Under the pieces are notes generated by a model. It was given only the letters and a program-made list of their open reading frames with translations, was not told the DNA's origin and did no database searches. From NCBI GenBank assembly GCA_020638695.1, contig JACKIB010000001.1, forward strand, positions 1 to 64,000: DNA of 64,000 bases, read 5' to 3'. Below are positions 1 through 9,793 of the stretch, in pieces. Source of the stretch: Planctomycetota bacterium (GTDB lineage: Bacteria > Planctomycetota > UBA1135 > UBA2386). Position 1 is the stretch's first letter. Each line of letters opens with the position of its first letter. Made by a program: the position numbers and the translations under genes.

Positions 1-125
1 TGCTGCAGCGCCAGCACTCCGGCGAGCACGGCCACCGTCGCACCGGTGCTGATCACGGTGAGCAGGGTGGTGGTGCGGCGCACGAACAGACTGCGCAGGT
101 TGTAGCGGACCGGCACCAGCGCCAT
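1..125 (-). CDS. ABC transporter permease, FtsX/MacB type (partial, N-terminus only)
   Basis: Only the first 41 or so codons are inside the window; the gene runs off the left edge. The N-terminus (MALVPVRYNLRSLFVRR) is followed by a hydrophobic segment, as in MacB/FtsX-type permeases that begin with a short cytoplasmic stretch and one membrane helix. Its ATG shares one base with the TGA stop of the preceding permease gene (TGATG), so the two are probably translationally coupled. Together they would give the two permease subunits of one exporter. The periplasmic domain cannot be seen. Confidence 0.75.
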   Translation of the reverse strand, partial: MALVPVRYNLRSLFVRRTTTLLTVISTGATVAVLAGVLALQ

Positions 126-1291
126 CAGATGCCCTCCCGCAGTGCGGCGACCGGGGTCAGGCCACGCGCCCGCCAGCCGGGACCAAGCCCAGCCAAGGTC
201 CCGATGACCAACGCTGCCCCGAGGCCGACTCCCACCGTGGCCGCATCGATGGCGAACCCGGGGAATTGCGCGGACATGACGCGCTGCAACCCAGCCTCGA
301 CCAACTTGGCGAGTCCGGCGCCGGCGCCGCCACCGAGCAGGCACAGCAGCAGCGACTCGCCCAGCAAGCTACGGAACACCACCGCGTCGGTGAATCCGAG
401 CGCCTTCATCACACCGATGTCCCGAGTGCGCTCGCGCCCGGCCATCAACATCGTGTTCAGCATTGCGAAGAAGATCGCGAACAGCACCGCACCGCCGATC
501 GATTGGAGCAACAACGGGACGTTGCCCATCATCGACACGAACTGGCGGCTGAACTCGGCCTCGGTCGTCGTCTGGACCCGTTGCGGCCCCCGGTCGAACA
601 GCAGGTCGATCGCAGCAGCGACCCGGGTCGGGTCGGCACCCGGCCGCAACTTGACCAGGAACACGCCGATGCCCACGTCGCCCCATGCGCTCCCCCCTTC
701 GATGCTCTCGCGCAAGTAGTCGAACGGGAAGTACAGCGTGCCCTGGTCGATGGCCGCGCTGGTGGTGCGGTACACCGCCTTGACCTCGAACTCCCACGGC
801 GAACCGTCCTTGCGCGGGAAGATCTTGCCGACGATGGGCACGCGGTCGCCGACCTTGAAGCCGTACCGCCGCTGCAAGTCGAGACCGATCATGCAGCCGG
901 TGCGCGACTTGGCGAACTCCTCGTAGCTGCCCGAGACGATCTCCATCTCCGGGTAGCTCTTCAGCATGGTCTCCGGGTCGACGCCGAACTGCGCAAAGAA
1001 GTTCGACTCCTCCTTGTAGTAGCCGCCGAACCACTGCCACTTGCAGACCCACTCGATCCCGTCGACCTGCTTGATCTTGCTCTCGTAGGCGAGCGGCAGG
1101 TCGACCAGCAGGCTCACCGCCGACTGTACCCAGAGCCGTTGCGTCGACGCCTGTTCGACCGAGCTGGTCAGCGCGGTGACCGTGGCGCGGAGGAAGCACA
1201 GCAGGAACACCGCCAGCAGCACCGAGCCGCCGGTGAGCACGGTGCGCACCGGGTGGGCCAGCAGGTTGCGGAACATCAGCTTGAGGATCAC
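125..1291 (-). CDS. ABC transporter permease, FtsX/MacB family
   Basis: This 388-aa protein has the four-helix FtsX/MacB layout: one N-terminal membrane helix (about residues 15-37), a large extracytoplasmic domain, and three C-terminal helices (about 255-380). The segment before the last helices (ARERTRDIGVMKALGF) is the typical cytoplasmic loop of this family that contacts the ATPase. The ATG overlaps the end of the ATPase gene by 4 bp (ATGA), and the downstream permease starts in this gene's stop codon. Proteins of this type use ATP hydrolysis to drive mechanical export of lipids, lipoproteins or small molecules, not classical channel transport. The substrate is unknown. Confidence 0.88.
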   Translation of the reverse strand: MILKLMFRNLLAHPVRTVLTGGSVLLAVFLLCFLRATVTALTSSVEQASTQRLWVQSAVSLLVDLPLAYESKIKQVDGIEWVCKWQWFGGYYKEESNFFAQFGVDPETMLKSYPEMEIVSGSYEEFAKSRTGCMIGLDLQRRYGFKVGDRVPIVGKIFPRKDGSPWEFEVKAVYRTTSAAIDQGTLYFPFDYLRESIEGGSAWGDVGIGVFLVKLRPGADPTRVAAAIDLLFDRGPQRVQTTTEAEFSRQFVSMMGNVPLLLQSIGGAVLFAIFFAMLNTMLMAGRERTRDIGVMKALGFTDAVVFRSLLGESLLLCLLGGGAGAGLAKLVEAGLQRVMSAQFPGFAIDAATVGVGLGAALVIGTLAGLGPGWRARGLTPVAALREGI

Positions 1292-2007
1292 GCCGGGCGC
1301 CCTGCCGTCGGACGGCGCTCCGGGTTGTCCTCGATGCGGCCGAGCCGCCCCTTGTCGAGGTGCACCAGGCGGTGGGCGAACGACGCCGCCAAGGGATCGT
1401 GCGTGACCATGAGGATGGTCTTGCCCAGCTCCTCGTTGAGCCGCGCCAACAGCTCGAGCACCGCGTCGGCCGAGCTGCGGTCGAGATCGCCGGTCGGTTC
1501 GTCAGCGAGGATCAGCGTCGGGTCCGTGGCAATGGCGCGCGCGATTGCGACCCGCTGCTCCTGGCCACCCGACAACTCCCGCGGCTTGTGGTGCATGCGG
1601 TCGCCGAGGCCCACCAGCGCGAGTGCCCGCTCGGCCTGCTCGTGGCGCGCGCGGCGCGACAGCGGAGTGAGCTGCAGTGGCAGCAGCACGTTGTCGAGCG
1701 CCGACAGGACCGGCAACAGGTTGAAGCCTTGGAACACGAACCCGACGTGATCGGCTCGCCAGCGCGACAGCGCCGATCCGCCGAGGTGCGCCAGATCGGT
1801 CCCGTCGACCAGCACTTCGCCGGAGTCGGGACGATCGAGTCCGCCGATCAAGTTGAGCAGGGTGGTCTTGCCCGACCCCGAGGGCCCCATCAGGGCATAG
1901 AAGCTGCCTGCGTCCATCTGCAGGTCGAGACCGTCGAGCACCGAGACGGTCTCGCCGCCGCGCTGGTAGGCGCGGGTGACGCCGCGCAGATCGATGAGGT
2001 GGTCCAT
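1288..2007 (-). CDS. ABC transporter ATP-binding protein, MacB/LolD type
   Basis: A complete 239-aa nucleotide-binding subunit. Walker A is at residues 41-49 (GPSGSGKTT), the signature at 145-152 (LSGGQEQR), and Walker B with the catalytic Glu at 165-170 (LILADE), followed by the D-loop. The Q-loop lies in VFQGFNLLP. This matches the LolD/MacB class that pairs with FtsX-type permeases, which follow immediately with a 4-bp overlap. The adaptor gene ends 9 bp upstream of the ATG. All are on one strand and probably form one transcript. Confidence 0.93.
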   Translation of the reverse strand: MDHLIDLRGVTRAYQRGGETVSVLDGLDLQMDAGSFYALMGPSGSGKTTLLNLIGGLDRPDSGEVLVDGTDLAHLGGSALSRWRADHVGFVFQGFNLLPVLSALDNVLLPLQLTPLSRRARHEQAERALALVGLGDRMHHKPRELSGGQEQRVAIARAIATDPTLILADEPTGDLDRSSADAVLELLARLNEELGKTILMVTHDPLAASFAHRLVHLDKGRLGRIEDNPERRPTAGRPA

Positions 2008-2016
2008 GGGTGTTGC

Positions 2017-3519
2017 CTACTTGTCCGCAACCAAGACGCGGGTGCCGTCGCGCAGGTCGGCGGGCGGCGCGACGACGATGCGCTGCCCCGGCCCGAGCCC
2101 TTCGAGAACCGCGACCTGGCCGGCCCGGCGTTCGCCGAGTCGGAGTGCCTGGTAGCGCACCGTATCACGCTCCAGCACGAACACGCCCATCGTGCTCGCC
2201 GACTCGACCAGCGCCCGTTCGTCGATCAGGATCTGTTTTCGCTGCTGCTGCGGCGCGGCGACGGCGGCGCCTGCCCGCGGCTCATTGCGGAACACCACCC
2301 GCACGCCCATGTTGGGTCGTAGGTCCTCGTCGCGTTGCTCGAAGGCGATCCGCACTTCGATGCTGGCCTTCTGCCGGTCGGCGGTCGGCCAGATCCGAGC
2401 CACCCTGCCGCGGTAGAGCTTGCCGGGATAGGCGTCGAGGAAGATGTCGGCGGGTGCGTCGACCCGCACCGAGGCAATGCTGGTCTCCGGCACGTCCGCC
2501 TGCACCTCCAACGACGCGAAGTCGACCATGGTGCACACCGAACCCCGCGCGCTGCCGCCGCTCTGCGAGTTGGGTGAGACCACCTCGCCGACTTCGGCAT
2601 CCTTCAACACCACGATGCCGTCGAACGGTGCCCGCACGTCGGTCTTGGTCAGCGTGGCCTTGGCCTGCTGCGCGCGCGCCTCGGCGACGGTGACCCGCGC
2701 CTGCGCAGCTGCGCTCGCCGCGGTGGCGACGGCCAGCTGCTGGCTGGCGTCTTCGACCTCGGCCTCGGCAGCCTTGGCCAGCGCATCGGCGGACGCCACG
2801 CGCGCCAGTCGGCTGGTGTGCTCGGCCTCTGCCGCATCGAACTCGGCGGCGGCCAACAGCTGATCCCGGAACAGCCGCCGGGCGCGCTCCAGCCGCGTTC
2901 GCGCCAGTTCGGCCTGCGCGCTTGCTTCGTCGCGACCGGCTCCCGCTGCCGCCTGGGTGCGCTGGCGGCGCAGCACTTCGATGCGTGCAGACGCCACACC
3001 TGCGGTGGCGCGCGCCGCATCGGCCCGCGCCGCCACTACATCCGCGTCGGCCAGCGCTACGGCGGCCGCGTATTCGTCCGCGTACAGGCGCGCCACCACC
3101 TCGCCCTTCTTGACCTTGGATCCCTCGGTCACGTTGAGTTCGACGATTCGCCCCGGAGTGTCCGCAGACAACGCCGCACGCCGCGCGGCGACGATGTAAC
3201 CATTGGCCGCGGTGCCCTGCACCGCACCGACCTCTGCCGGGTGGCTGAGCGCGACTACCGCGACCGCGACCTTCGGCAGCCGGAGGCGGTCGACGAATCC
3301 CATCACCGGCCGGTGGAACAGGTAGCCCAGCGCAGCCAGCACCAGCAACACCACGATGCGCAGCGGCCAGGCACCGTGGGGCTTGCGGCCGCGCGACGCC
3401 GGTGCGGCGGTCGGCTTGCGGTCGATTTTCAGCGCGGAAAGGTCGGACACGGGGGGGGCTCCGGCGAGCCGCGGAGCGTCGCCGACCGCGTTGCGCGGTG
3501 CAACCCCCGGCCCGGACAT
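2017..3519 (-). CDS. Periplasmic adaptor (HlyD/MacA family) of the ABC exporter
   Basis: A 500-aa membrane-fusion protein. One N-terminal membrane helix (about residues 50-68) is followed by a lipoyl-like half motif (DTPGRIVELNVTEGSKVKKG), a long Ala/Arg/Glu-rich coiled-coil hairpin (about 155-275), the second lipoyl half (VRAPFDGIVVLKDAEVGEVV) and beta-barrel domains. This is the MacA/HlyD order. The adaptor bridges the inner-membrane permeases to an outer-membrane duct. No TolC-like gene is seen here. The start is uncertain: the outer ATG leaves 7 bp after the FG-GAP gene's stop, but a GTG at 3450 with a GGAG upstream would give a 477-aa protein with a more usual N-terminus. Confidence 0.88.
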   Translation of the reverse strand: MSGPGVAPRNAVGDAPRLAGAPPVSDLSALKIDRKPTAAPASRGRKPHGAWPLRIVVLLVLAALGYLFHRPVMGFVDRLRLPKVAVAVVALSHPAEVGAVQGTAANGYIVAARRAALSADTPGRIVELNVTEGSKVKKGEVVARLYADEYAAAVALADADVVAARADAARATAGVASARIEVLRRQRTQAAAGAGRDEASAQAELARTRLERARRLFRDQLLAAAEFDAAEAEHTSRLARVASADALAKAAEAEVEDASQQLAVATAASAAAQARVTVAEARAQQAKATLTKTDVRAPFDGIVVLKDAEVGEVVSPNSQSGGSARGSVCTMVDFASLEVQADVPETSIASVRVDAPADIFLDAYPGKLYRGRVARIWPTADRQKASIEVRIAFEQRDEDLRPNMGVRVVFRNEPRAGAAVAAPQQQRKQILIDERALVESASTMGVFVLERDTVRYQALRLGERRAGQVAVLEGLGPGQRIVVAPPADLRDGTRVLVADK

Positions 3520-3526
3520 CCCGCGC

Positions 3527-5173
3527 CTACTCGAGCAGATTGACGGGTGCCGCGTTGGTCGCCAACCGAACCTTGTTGTCGTACACCACCGCGGCGTGGA
3601 ACAGAGTTGTTCCCACCAGCGATGCCGGCATTCCCGTGGGTAGCTGGAGTCGCGCGGTGCCGCGCCCGAGTGCGTCCAGCGTCCCGGGGCTGCCGAGCAG
3701 CAGCGACGAGTTCAGGTTGGTCGTCGTGTACTGCGTGTAGTTGTCGAAGCGCAGCGGAACCTCGACGCCTTGGAGCTTGAAGCCCGGCGCCGTTCCGCTC
3801 GCCGAGCCGAGCAGCAGGAACGAACGCCCGGCGTGCTCCGGGCCGACGTCGATCGACAGCACCTGCGTGCCGCCGGTGGCCACCGAGATCGTCAGCACGT
3901 TCGCGGTGAGCGCTCGCGCGGCGAACGAAAAGACCCGCGCGCACCCGGCATCGCGGCCACCGAGATCGCTGTACACCGCGCCCGCCGCGAACTCACCGTA
4001 GCCGTCCCCGTCGAGGTCGCCGAGCAGCGCGACCGACACGCCGAGGCGATCGTCGACGTTCTCCCCGTGTTGCACGACCAGCTGCTTGCCATTGTGGCCG
4101 GAGAACGCGTAGACGCTTCCCGCACCCGACAGCGCGACACTGCCGCGGTAGGCACCGACCACCACGTCGGGGCGGCGGTCGCCATCGAGGTCGGCACCAC
4201 CCGCGACCGCCACACCGAACTCGTCGCCGGGCAGGGCGCCGACCCAGTGGAACAGCACCTTTCCGGTGCGCCCCGAGAACGCGGTCGCGCTGCCGGAGTC
4301 CGGTCCCCCGTCGTCGGCGCCACTCGCCCCCACCACGATGTCGTCGTGGCCGTCGCGGTCGAGGTCTCCCGCGCATGCCACCGCCACGCCGAACCAATCG
4401 CTCTGGGCCGAGCCGGCGAAGGTGTGCAGCACCGCACCGCTCCGTCCCGAGTACACCCGGGCGCTGCCGGTGTTGACGAAGCCCAGGTCCTCGTAGCAGG
4501 CACCTACGATCAGGTCGGCCGCGCCGTCGCGATCGACATCGCCCGCCCCGTTCACGGCGTAGCCGAACCAGTCGTGCGGGGCAGCGCCGTGGAAGCGCCA
4601 CAGCTCACCACCGGTGCGGCCGGAGTACACCACCGCGCACCCGGAGTCCTCGCCCGCGGCGTCGTCCAACGGCGCGCCGACGATCCAGTCGGGCACCCCG
4701 TCGCGATCGACGTCCCCGGCGGCGCCGACGCTGAGGCCGAACGAGCTGCCTGCAGCCCCGCTGCCGCGCCACAGCGGCAACCCGGTGCGCCCGGAGAACA
4801 GGGTCGCGCGGTCCACCATGTAGGAACCCACCAGCACGTCGGCGTGCCCGTCGCGGTCGATGTCGCCGACCCCCGCGACCGCGCAGCCGAACCGCTCGCC
4901 GGCTTCGCTGCCCCGCAGCGTGAGCAGCAGGAGCCCGGTGCGGCCGGACAGCACCTTCACCATGCCGGTGCTCCCTTGGGCCTCGTATGCGCCCACCGCG
5001 AAATCGGGAGTGCCGTCGCCGTCGACGTCCCCCACTCCGGCGGTGGCGATCCCGAGGAGGTCGTGCGGGGCATCACCCTGCACGGTGTACACAGTGTGCG
5101 ACTGCGCGCCGAGTAGCGACGCGAGCCCGAACAGCCATCCCATGGGGATGGCCCGGCGCGTGAAGGGTGTCAT
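3527..5173 (-). CDS. Secreted FG-GAP repeat (integrin-like beta-propeller) protein
   Basis: A 548-aa protein with a signal peptide (MTPFTRRAIPMGWLFGLASLLGAQ) and about seven FG-GAP repeats. Each carries a calcium-binding D-x-D-x-D-G loop (for example GDVDGDGTPDFAVGAY and GDLDRDGHDDIVVGAS) followed by an S-GRTG turn. This is the integrin-alpha-type propeller. The last 120 residues form a separate domain (from about TISVATGGTQVLSIDVGP) common at the C-terminus of planctomycete exported proteins. The start was placed at the ATG directly before the signal peptide; the frame stays open upstream. It lies 7 bp before the adaptor gene on the same strand, so it may be co-expressed with the exporter. 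Confidence 0.88.
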   Translation of the reverse strand: MTPFTRRAIPMGWLFGLASLLGAQSHTVYTVQGDAPHDLLGIATAGVGDVDGDGTPDFAVGAYEAQGSTGMVKVLSGRTGLLLLTLRGSEAGERFGCAVAGVGDIDRDGHADVLVGSYMVDRATLFSGRTGLPLWRGSGAAGSSFGLSVGAAGDVDRDGVPDWIVGAPLDDAAGEDSGCAVVYSGRTGGELWRFHGAAPHDWFGYAVNGAGDVDRDGAADLIVGACYEDLGFVNTGSARVYSGRSGAVLHTFAGSAQSDWFGVAVACAGDLDRDGHDDIVVGASGADDGGPDSGSATAFSGRTGKVLFHWVGALPGDEFGVAVAGGADLDGDRRPDVVVGAYRGSVALSGAGSVYAFSGHNGKQLVVQHGENVDDRLGVSVALLGDLDGDGYGEFAAGAVYSDLGGRDAGCARVFSFAARALTANVLTISVATGGTQVLSIDVGPEHAGRSFLLLGSASGTAPGFKLQGVEVPLRFDNYTQYTTTNLNSSLLLGSPGTLDALGRGTARLQLPTGMPASLVGTTLFHAAVVYDNKVRLATNAAPVNLLE

Positions 5174-5371
5174 GGTTCGATCCGGCCTGCCGGCTTCGGT
5201 ATCGGCTGCATGGAGACACTCCCGGAGCAGCCACTCACGGTTTGCCCCGTGACGAGACTTGCCCGGTGACAACGCGCGGACGAGAGTCCCCGGCACGCCG
5301 TGTCGCGCCGAGGTGGGCACCTGGCGATCACCGTGGGTGGCGTGGCGGGCGAATGTCGCCCACCACGTATC

Positions 5372-8300
5372 TCACAGCAGCTTCTGCGCCTTCGCTCCGG
5401 CTGCACCCCACTTCTCGATCGCGCTGCGCGCGGCAGCGGCGACCTCGCGATCGGGGTCCGACAGACACAGCACGAGCAGGGCGAGCAGGTCGTCCCCCCA
5501 GGCGGAGAGCGAACCGGCGGCGCGGATCACCCGACTGCGAACCTTGGCATCCGCGTTGGCCAGCAGCCATGCGACCGACTCCACTTGATCGTTCGACGGC
5601 TTCAACTCCGGCATCACGCCCAAGAACCCCACCATCCCCCACCGGCGCTCTCCCGCGTTCTTCGAACGCATCATGGTGCGGAGCGCGCGCGCCGCCCGCG
5701 GACTGCGGGACTGCACCGCAACCAGAGCGCGCGCCGCGGCGATGCGGGTCGGCATGTGCGAGGAACTCAGCGCGCCGATCAGCAGTGGCTCGACCCGATC
5801 CTTCGCGATCCCGAGCATCTCCAGGGCGACGACACCCTTGGGGCCGTAGCGGGGGAGCGACTGCAAGAGCGCGCGCTGCCGCGCTTCCAGCTGCTTCACC
5901 TCCCGGGGGTCATCGAGCCGCTTGCGCTGGACCTCCGCAGCGCGGTAGAGCGTGACCAGGGCCGGCACGAACTCGGCGCCGCGGATTCCGAGCTGCTGGG
6001 TGCTGCTCAGCAGGTCCCAGGCGTGTTCGGGCGCATTCGCCAGGCGGGCGCGCAACACCGGAACCGCGGCACGACCCTGCCGCGCCAGCAAGCGGAACGC
6101 CGCGGTCTTCACGCGGTGCCCGGGGTCGTCGAGGTGCGCTACCGCGGCCTCCGCCATCCAGGGCTCCACCGGTTCGGCAGCCGCGATGCCCTCCAGAAGC
6201 GCGGCGAGGTGTGCCGGTCCGAGCTGCTTGCGGCGTGCCCACAGCAGGGCCGGCTGCTTGGCCGCCATGGTGCGGATCACCTGGCTCGCCGCCCACGCGT
6301 TCGGACCGTCGAGCGTCGACAGCAGGGCGTCCACACCGTGGGCACCCAAGGCGGCGAGCGCCTGGATGTTGCGGAACGAGCGCGAGGAGCGCCGCGGAAG
6401 CTCACTCAACACGTGCGTGACGAGCTGCTTGGCGCGTTCCGCGTCGCAGAATGGCGCGAGTTGCACGAGAGCCTCGGGAAGCCACGTCGCGTTGCGGTCC
6501 TTGCGCGCCGCGAAGACCACGTCGAACAGTTCCATGCAGCGCGGGCCGAGCGCCCCGAGCATCATGGCAACCGCCGGCTTGGCCGAGTTCGCCGACCTGT
6601 CGGTGCGCTCCAGCAGCCCCTTCATCTGCGGCAGCAACACCTCCGCGGGCGCGCCGAGCTTCACCAGGAGCTCGATGCGCTTGCTCTCGGAGGAGTACCC
6701 CGAAACCAGGTCCTGCAGCACGGGCACCACCGCGGAGACCGCGAACGACCCGGACTTGCCGAGCGCTTGGAGGCCGGCGTAGGTCCGCGTGGCAAGCATT
6801 CCATCGGAGCGTTCGCTCAGCAGGCTCAGGCACTTCAGGAACACCTCCCGGATCGCTGCGAATGCGGGGTCGTCCGTGGCGACACCCAAACTGCCGAGCG
6901 CGTGGGTCGCGTACGCCCGACCCTGCGGCGACTCCGAGCGCGCCGCCTCGAGCAGCAGTGGCAACAGCGGGCGGGCGGCGGCACCGAGCTGGTGCACGTT
7001 CGCCAGCAACATCATGCTGCTCCGCCGGCGGGAGTGCAGACCGGCGAGTTCGGCGCGCAGGCGCTTGGTCAGCAGGGGAAGTGCCTCCGCGCCGATCTTG
7101 AGCAGCAGCAAGTCGACATTGGAGGTGACGCTGGGGTCCTCCACGATCCGCGCCAGCGCGGGGAGTGCGGACGCGGCGGCGGTGGGGTGGCGGCTGAGGA
7201 CGTGGAGCGCCTGGTAGCGCACGGCCGGCACCCGGTCCTCGAGTAGGGCGCCGACCCGCTGCGCCCAGAAAGCTTCGTCGATGATCTCCTCGCCTGCGTC
7301 GAGCGCGGCCAGCCGCATCCCCGGCGCGGGATCCTCGAGCCCGCGCAGGATGGCACCCATCGGCACCGATCCGACGCCACGAACCCAGCGCTGCCGCAAC
7401 GCCTCGCGGATCCGGGAGCGCGGATCCGCTGCGAACCTCTGCTCGCCGGCCGGCGGGAGTGGCACGCGGCGCCGGCTGCGTGCAATGGCCCGCAGCGCCT
7501 CCATCGCCGCGACCGAGACCTCTTGGTCGCTGGTGGTCAATACCTCGAGCCGCGGCACCGCGGCTACCTGCTGGGCCATCGGGAGCTTCCGGACCAACCG
7601 GATCGCCAGACCGACCAGCTCGGGGTCGTCGGAGCCCAGTGCGGCCATCGCATCCGCCTCGTCCAGACGCTGTCGCCCGGGCGCACTCCCCCCCGCCCGC
7701 GAGGGGCGGATCTCCAACCGACGCAGGCGCCACTTCAGCACCACGGTGCGGGCGCGCATCGGCACCGCGGTACCCTCCTTCGGTGCCGGCACGGCCTCGA
7801 TCGCCGCGCGCAACGGCCCCACCAGCCCCGACTGCGCCTCGGGAAGGAGCGCCTCGAGAACCGGTCGCACCGGTGCCGCGCCGGCGCGCAGATCGACCAA
7901 GACCTGCAGCTTGGGCGGGTCCTGCGAGACGTTGTTGGTGAGGCTGCGCACCAACTCGACGATGCCTTCGTCGCCGCGGGCCGCCACCATGCGCAACAGC
8001 GGTGCCCGCGACACGAGCCACGTGCTGCGCAGCACTGCGGGCAACAACGCCGGGTCGTCCTGCACTCGCGCACAGACGTGGTCGGTGGCCGCATCGGCGA
8101 GCTCCGACCCGAAGACGCGGAAGCACGTGGCCACGAACTCGTGGTGAGCCGCGGTGCCGCGCTGGGCAGGCCCGAACGCGTGCCGCAGCGCCATCATCCG
8201 CACCAGATCCGGATCGCTCCGCGCCGCCGTGCGGATCGCCTGTGCGACGAACTCGGGATCGGCCGCTTGCTTGCGCAGTGCGGCCAACTTGGCGCGCACC

Positions 8301-9700
8301 TTCGCATCCTGAGCGTCGTCGTCCTTCAGGGTCTCCGGCCAAGCCGCGCCGCGGCACAGCAACGCCAACTCTGCGGCATCCTGCACCGCGCCCACCCGGT
8401 CGTCGAGCCGCCCGCGCACCAGGGCGCGGACCGCCACACCGCAGTCCTCGACCAGCGCCGCGGACAGCACTGCATCCCGACGGACGGTCGCATCCGGGTG
8501 GCCGAGCCCCGCACTCAGGATCGCATCGACCTCGCCGCCCGGTTTGCCGCAGCGCCGCGCACCGCGCAGCGCCAGGCGCGCCATGATCGGGTCGGGGTCG
8601 GCCGCCACCGCGACGAGCTTTGGCAGCACCGCCGCGGCCTGTGGTCCGACGTCGACCAGCGCTTCCAGCTGCCCGCGAAGCAGCGGTGCCGGAATCCGCG
8701 CGTCCAGTTTGGCCAGGAGCACCGGAATCAGGGGCGTCACCGCGTCGCCCAGGCCGCGCAGCGCCTCGCGTTGTAGGTAGAACCCCGGCGATTCGTCGAG
8801 CAGGCTCGCGATCGCCGACACGAGTTCCTTGCGGCGCGGGTTGCGCAGCACGTCGGGCAACACGCGCATCATGTCGTACCGGCGCACCCGCGCCCCGCGC
8901 TGCAGCATGTCGAGTACGGTGTCGAATGCGTCGCGGTCGGTCGCGGCGAACGAACCGAGCAGGTCCAGCAGGGCGTAGCGCGTGATGCTGTCGGCCTTGG
9001 GCAACATCCGGCGCACCATCCCGAGGCCTTCCGCAGGGGTGACCCCGAGGTCGCGTGCCAGCACCAGGCAGCTGCGCCGCACCGTGCGGTCCTCGGTCTG
9101 CTCCACCAGCCGCAGCAACTCGGGAATCGCCGGCACCGCACGTCCGGCGAGTGCCAGCAGCGTCATCCGCGCCGAGGGAGCGAGTCTTGGCTCCGCCAAC
9201 ACGCGGACCACCGCGGACAGCAGCGCCGCGGAAGGCTTCTCGACCTCGGCCAGCTTGCCGAGCACGCGGGTCCGTGTGCGATCGTCCGCGGTCTTCAGGT
9301 CGGCGATCCAGTCCTCCTCCGACTCGGTTTCCGCGAGCGCGGCGAGCACCAGGTGGGCGGCCCCACGCACCGGCCCCGCCTCGCGCAGGCACCGGCTGAG
9401 TTCCGCCACCGCCGGCCGCGCCGACCCGCCCAGGCGGATCAGCGCGCCGACCGCCGCGCTGCGTTCCGCTTGCGGCCCGGCGCGAAGGAACCGGAGCAGC
9501 GCCGGCAGCAGCGGCGCGGCCTCGTCCCCCAGCCCCCCGGCCCGTTCGATAGCGGTGATCCGAATCCGGGAATCCGCGTCACGCAGCCCCTCCTGGATGG
9601 TCTTCAGCTCCGCCTGGGCGGGAACCGCGACGAGCAGCGTGAGCGCCGCGGCGGTGCGCGCCGCCGAGCTGCGGATCCAGCATCTGCATGGGTGGTTCAT
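5372..9700 (-). CDS. Very large exported HEAT-repeat protein
   Basis: A 1442-aa protein built almost entirely of about 40-residue helical HEAT-like units; runs such as LLPALLRFLRAGPQAERS and VPVLLAKLDARI recur to the C-terminus. It starts with a signal peptide (RTAAALTLLVAVPAQAE), which fixes the start at the ATG at 9700; the frame continues upstream but would run into the divergent gene. HEAT solenoids are protein-binding scaffolds, so an extracytoplasmic scaffold is a reasonable guess. No catalytic motif is visible. It is divergent from another HEAT protein, with 93 bp between the starts. Confidence 0.85.
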   Translation of the reverse strand: MNHPCRCWIRSSAARTAAALTLLVAVPAQAELKTIQEGLRDADSRIRITAIERAGGLGDEAAPLLPALLRFLRAGPQAERSAAVGALIRLGGSARPAVAELSRCLREAGPVRGAAHLVLAALAETESEEDWIADLKTADDRTRTRVLGKLAEVEKPSAALLSAVVRVLAEPRLAPSARMTLLALAGRAVPAIPELLRLVEQTEDRTVRRSCLVLARDLGVTPAEGLGMVRRMLPKADSITRYALLDLLGSFAATDRDAFDTVLDMLQRGARVRRYDMMRVLPDVLRNPRRKELVSAIASLLDESPGFYLQREALRGLGDAVTPLIPVLLAKLDARIPAPLLRGQLEALVDVGPQAAAVLPKLVAVAADPDPIMARLALRGARRCGKPGGEVDAILSAGLGHPDATVRRDAVLSAALVEDCGVAVRALVRGRLDDRVGAVQDAAELALLCRGAAWPETLKDDDAQDAKVRAKLAALRKQAADPEFVAQAIRTAARSDPDLVRMMALRHAFGPAQRGTAAHHEFVATCFRVFGSELADAATDHVCARVQDDPALLPAVLRSTWLVSRAPLLRMVAARGDEGIVELVRSLTNNVSQDPPKLQVLVDLRAGAAPVRPVLEALLPEAQSGLVGPLRAAIEAVPAPKEGTAVPMRARTVVLKWRLRRLEIRPSRAGGSAPGRQRLDEADAMAALGSDDPELVGLAIRLVRKLPMAQQVAAVPRLEVLTTSDQEVSVAAMEALRAIARSRRRVPLPPAGEQRFAADPRSRIREALRQRWVRGVGSVPMGAILRGLEDPAPGMRLAALDAGEEIIDEAFWAQRVGALLEDRVPAVRYQALHVLSRHPTAAASALPALARIVEDPSVTSNVDLLLLKIGAEALPLLTKRLRAELAGLHSRRRSSMMLLANVHQLGAAARPLLPLLLEAARSESPQGRAYATHALGSLGVATDDPAFAAIREVFLKCLSLLSERSDGMLATRTYAGLQALGKSGSFAVSAVVPVLQDLVSGYSSESKRIELLVKLGAPAEVLLPQMKGLLERTDRSANSAKPAVAMMLGALGPRCMELFDVVFAARKDRNATWLPEALVQLAPFCDAERAKQLVTHVLSELPRRSSRSFRNIQALAALGAHGVDALLSTLDGPNAWAASQVIRTMAAKQPALLWARRKQLGPAHLAALLEGIAAAEPVEPWMAEAAVAHLDDPGHRVKTAAFRLLARQGRAAVPVLRARLANAPEHAWDLLSSTQQLGIRGAEFVPALVTLYRAAEVQRKRLDDPREVKQLEARQRALLQSLPRYGPKGVVALEMLGIAKDRVEPLLIGALSSSHMPTRIAAARALVAVQSRSPRAARALRTMMRSKNAGERRWGMVGFLGVMPELKPSNDQVESVAWLLANADAKVRSRVIRAAGSLSAWGDDLLALLVLCLSDPDREVAAAARSAIEKWGAAGAKAQKLL

Positions 9701-9793
9701 GGGGCGGCCAACGTCGGTATGTTGGTTCTGGTTCGCCGTGGTACGGGCCGCACGACTGCGGACCGCTGTCGCGCACCATACGGACTCCGGAAG

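Noticed and set aside
6402..9392. A 996-codon minus-strand frame inside the 1442-aa HEAT gene
   Set aside because: It is a different frame of the same strand with an Arg/Gly/Ala-rich, domain-free translation, typical of high-GC shadow frames.
9353..9793. N-terminal extension of the 718-aa HEAT protein
   Set aside because: The extra codons overlap the signal-peptide region of the divergent HEAT gene and show no repeat pattern; the ATG at 9794 is a better start.
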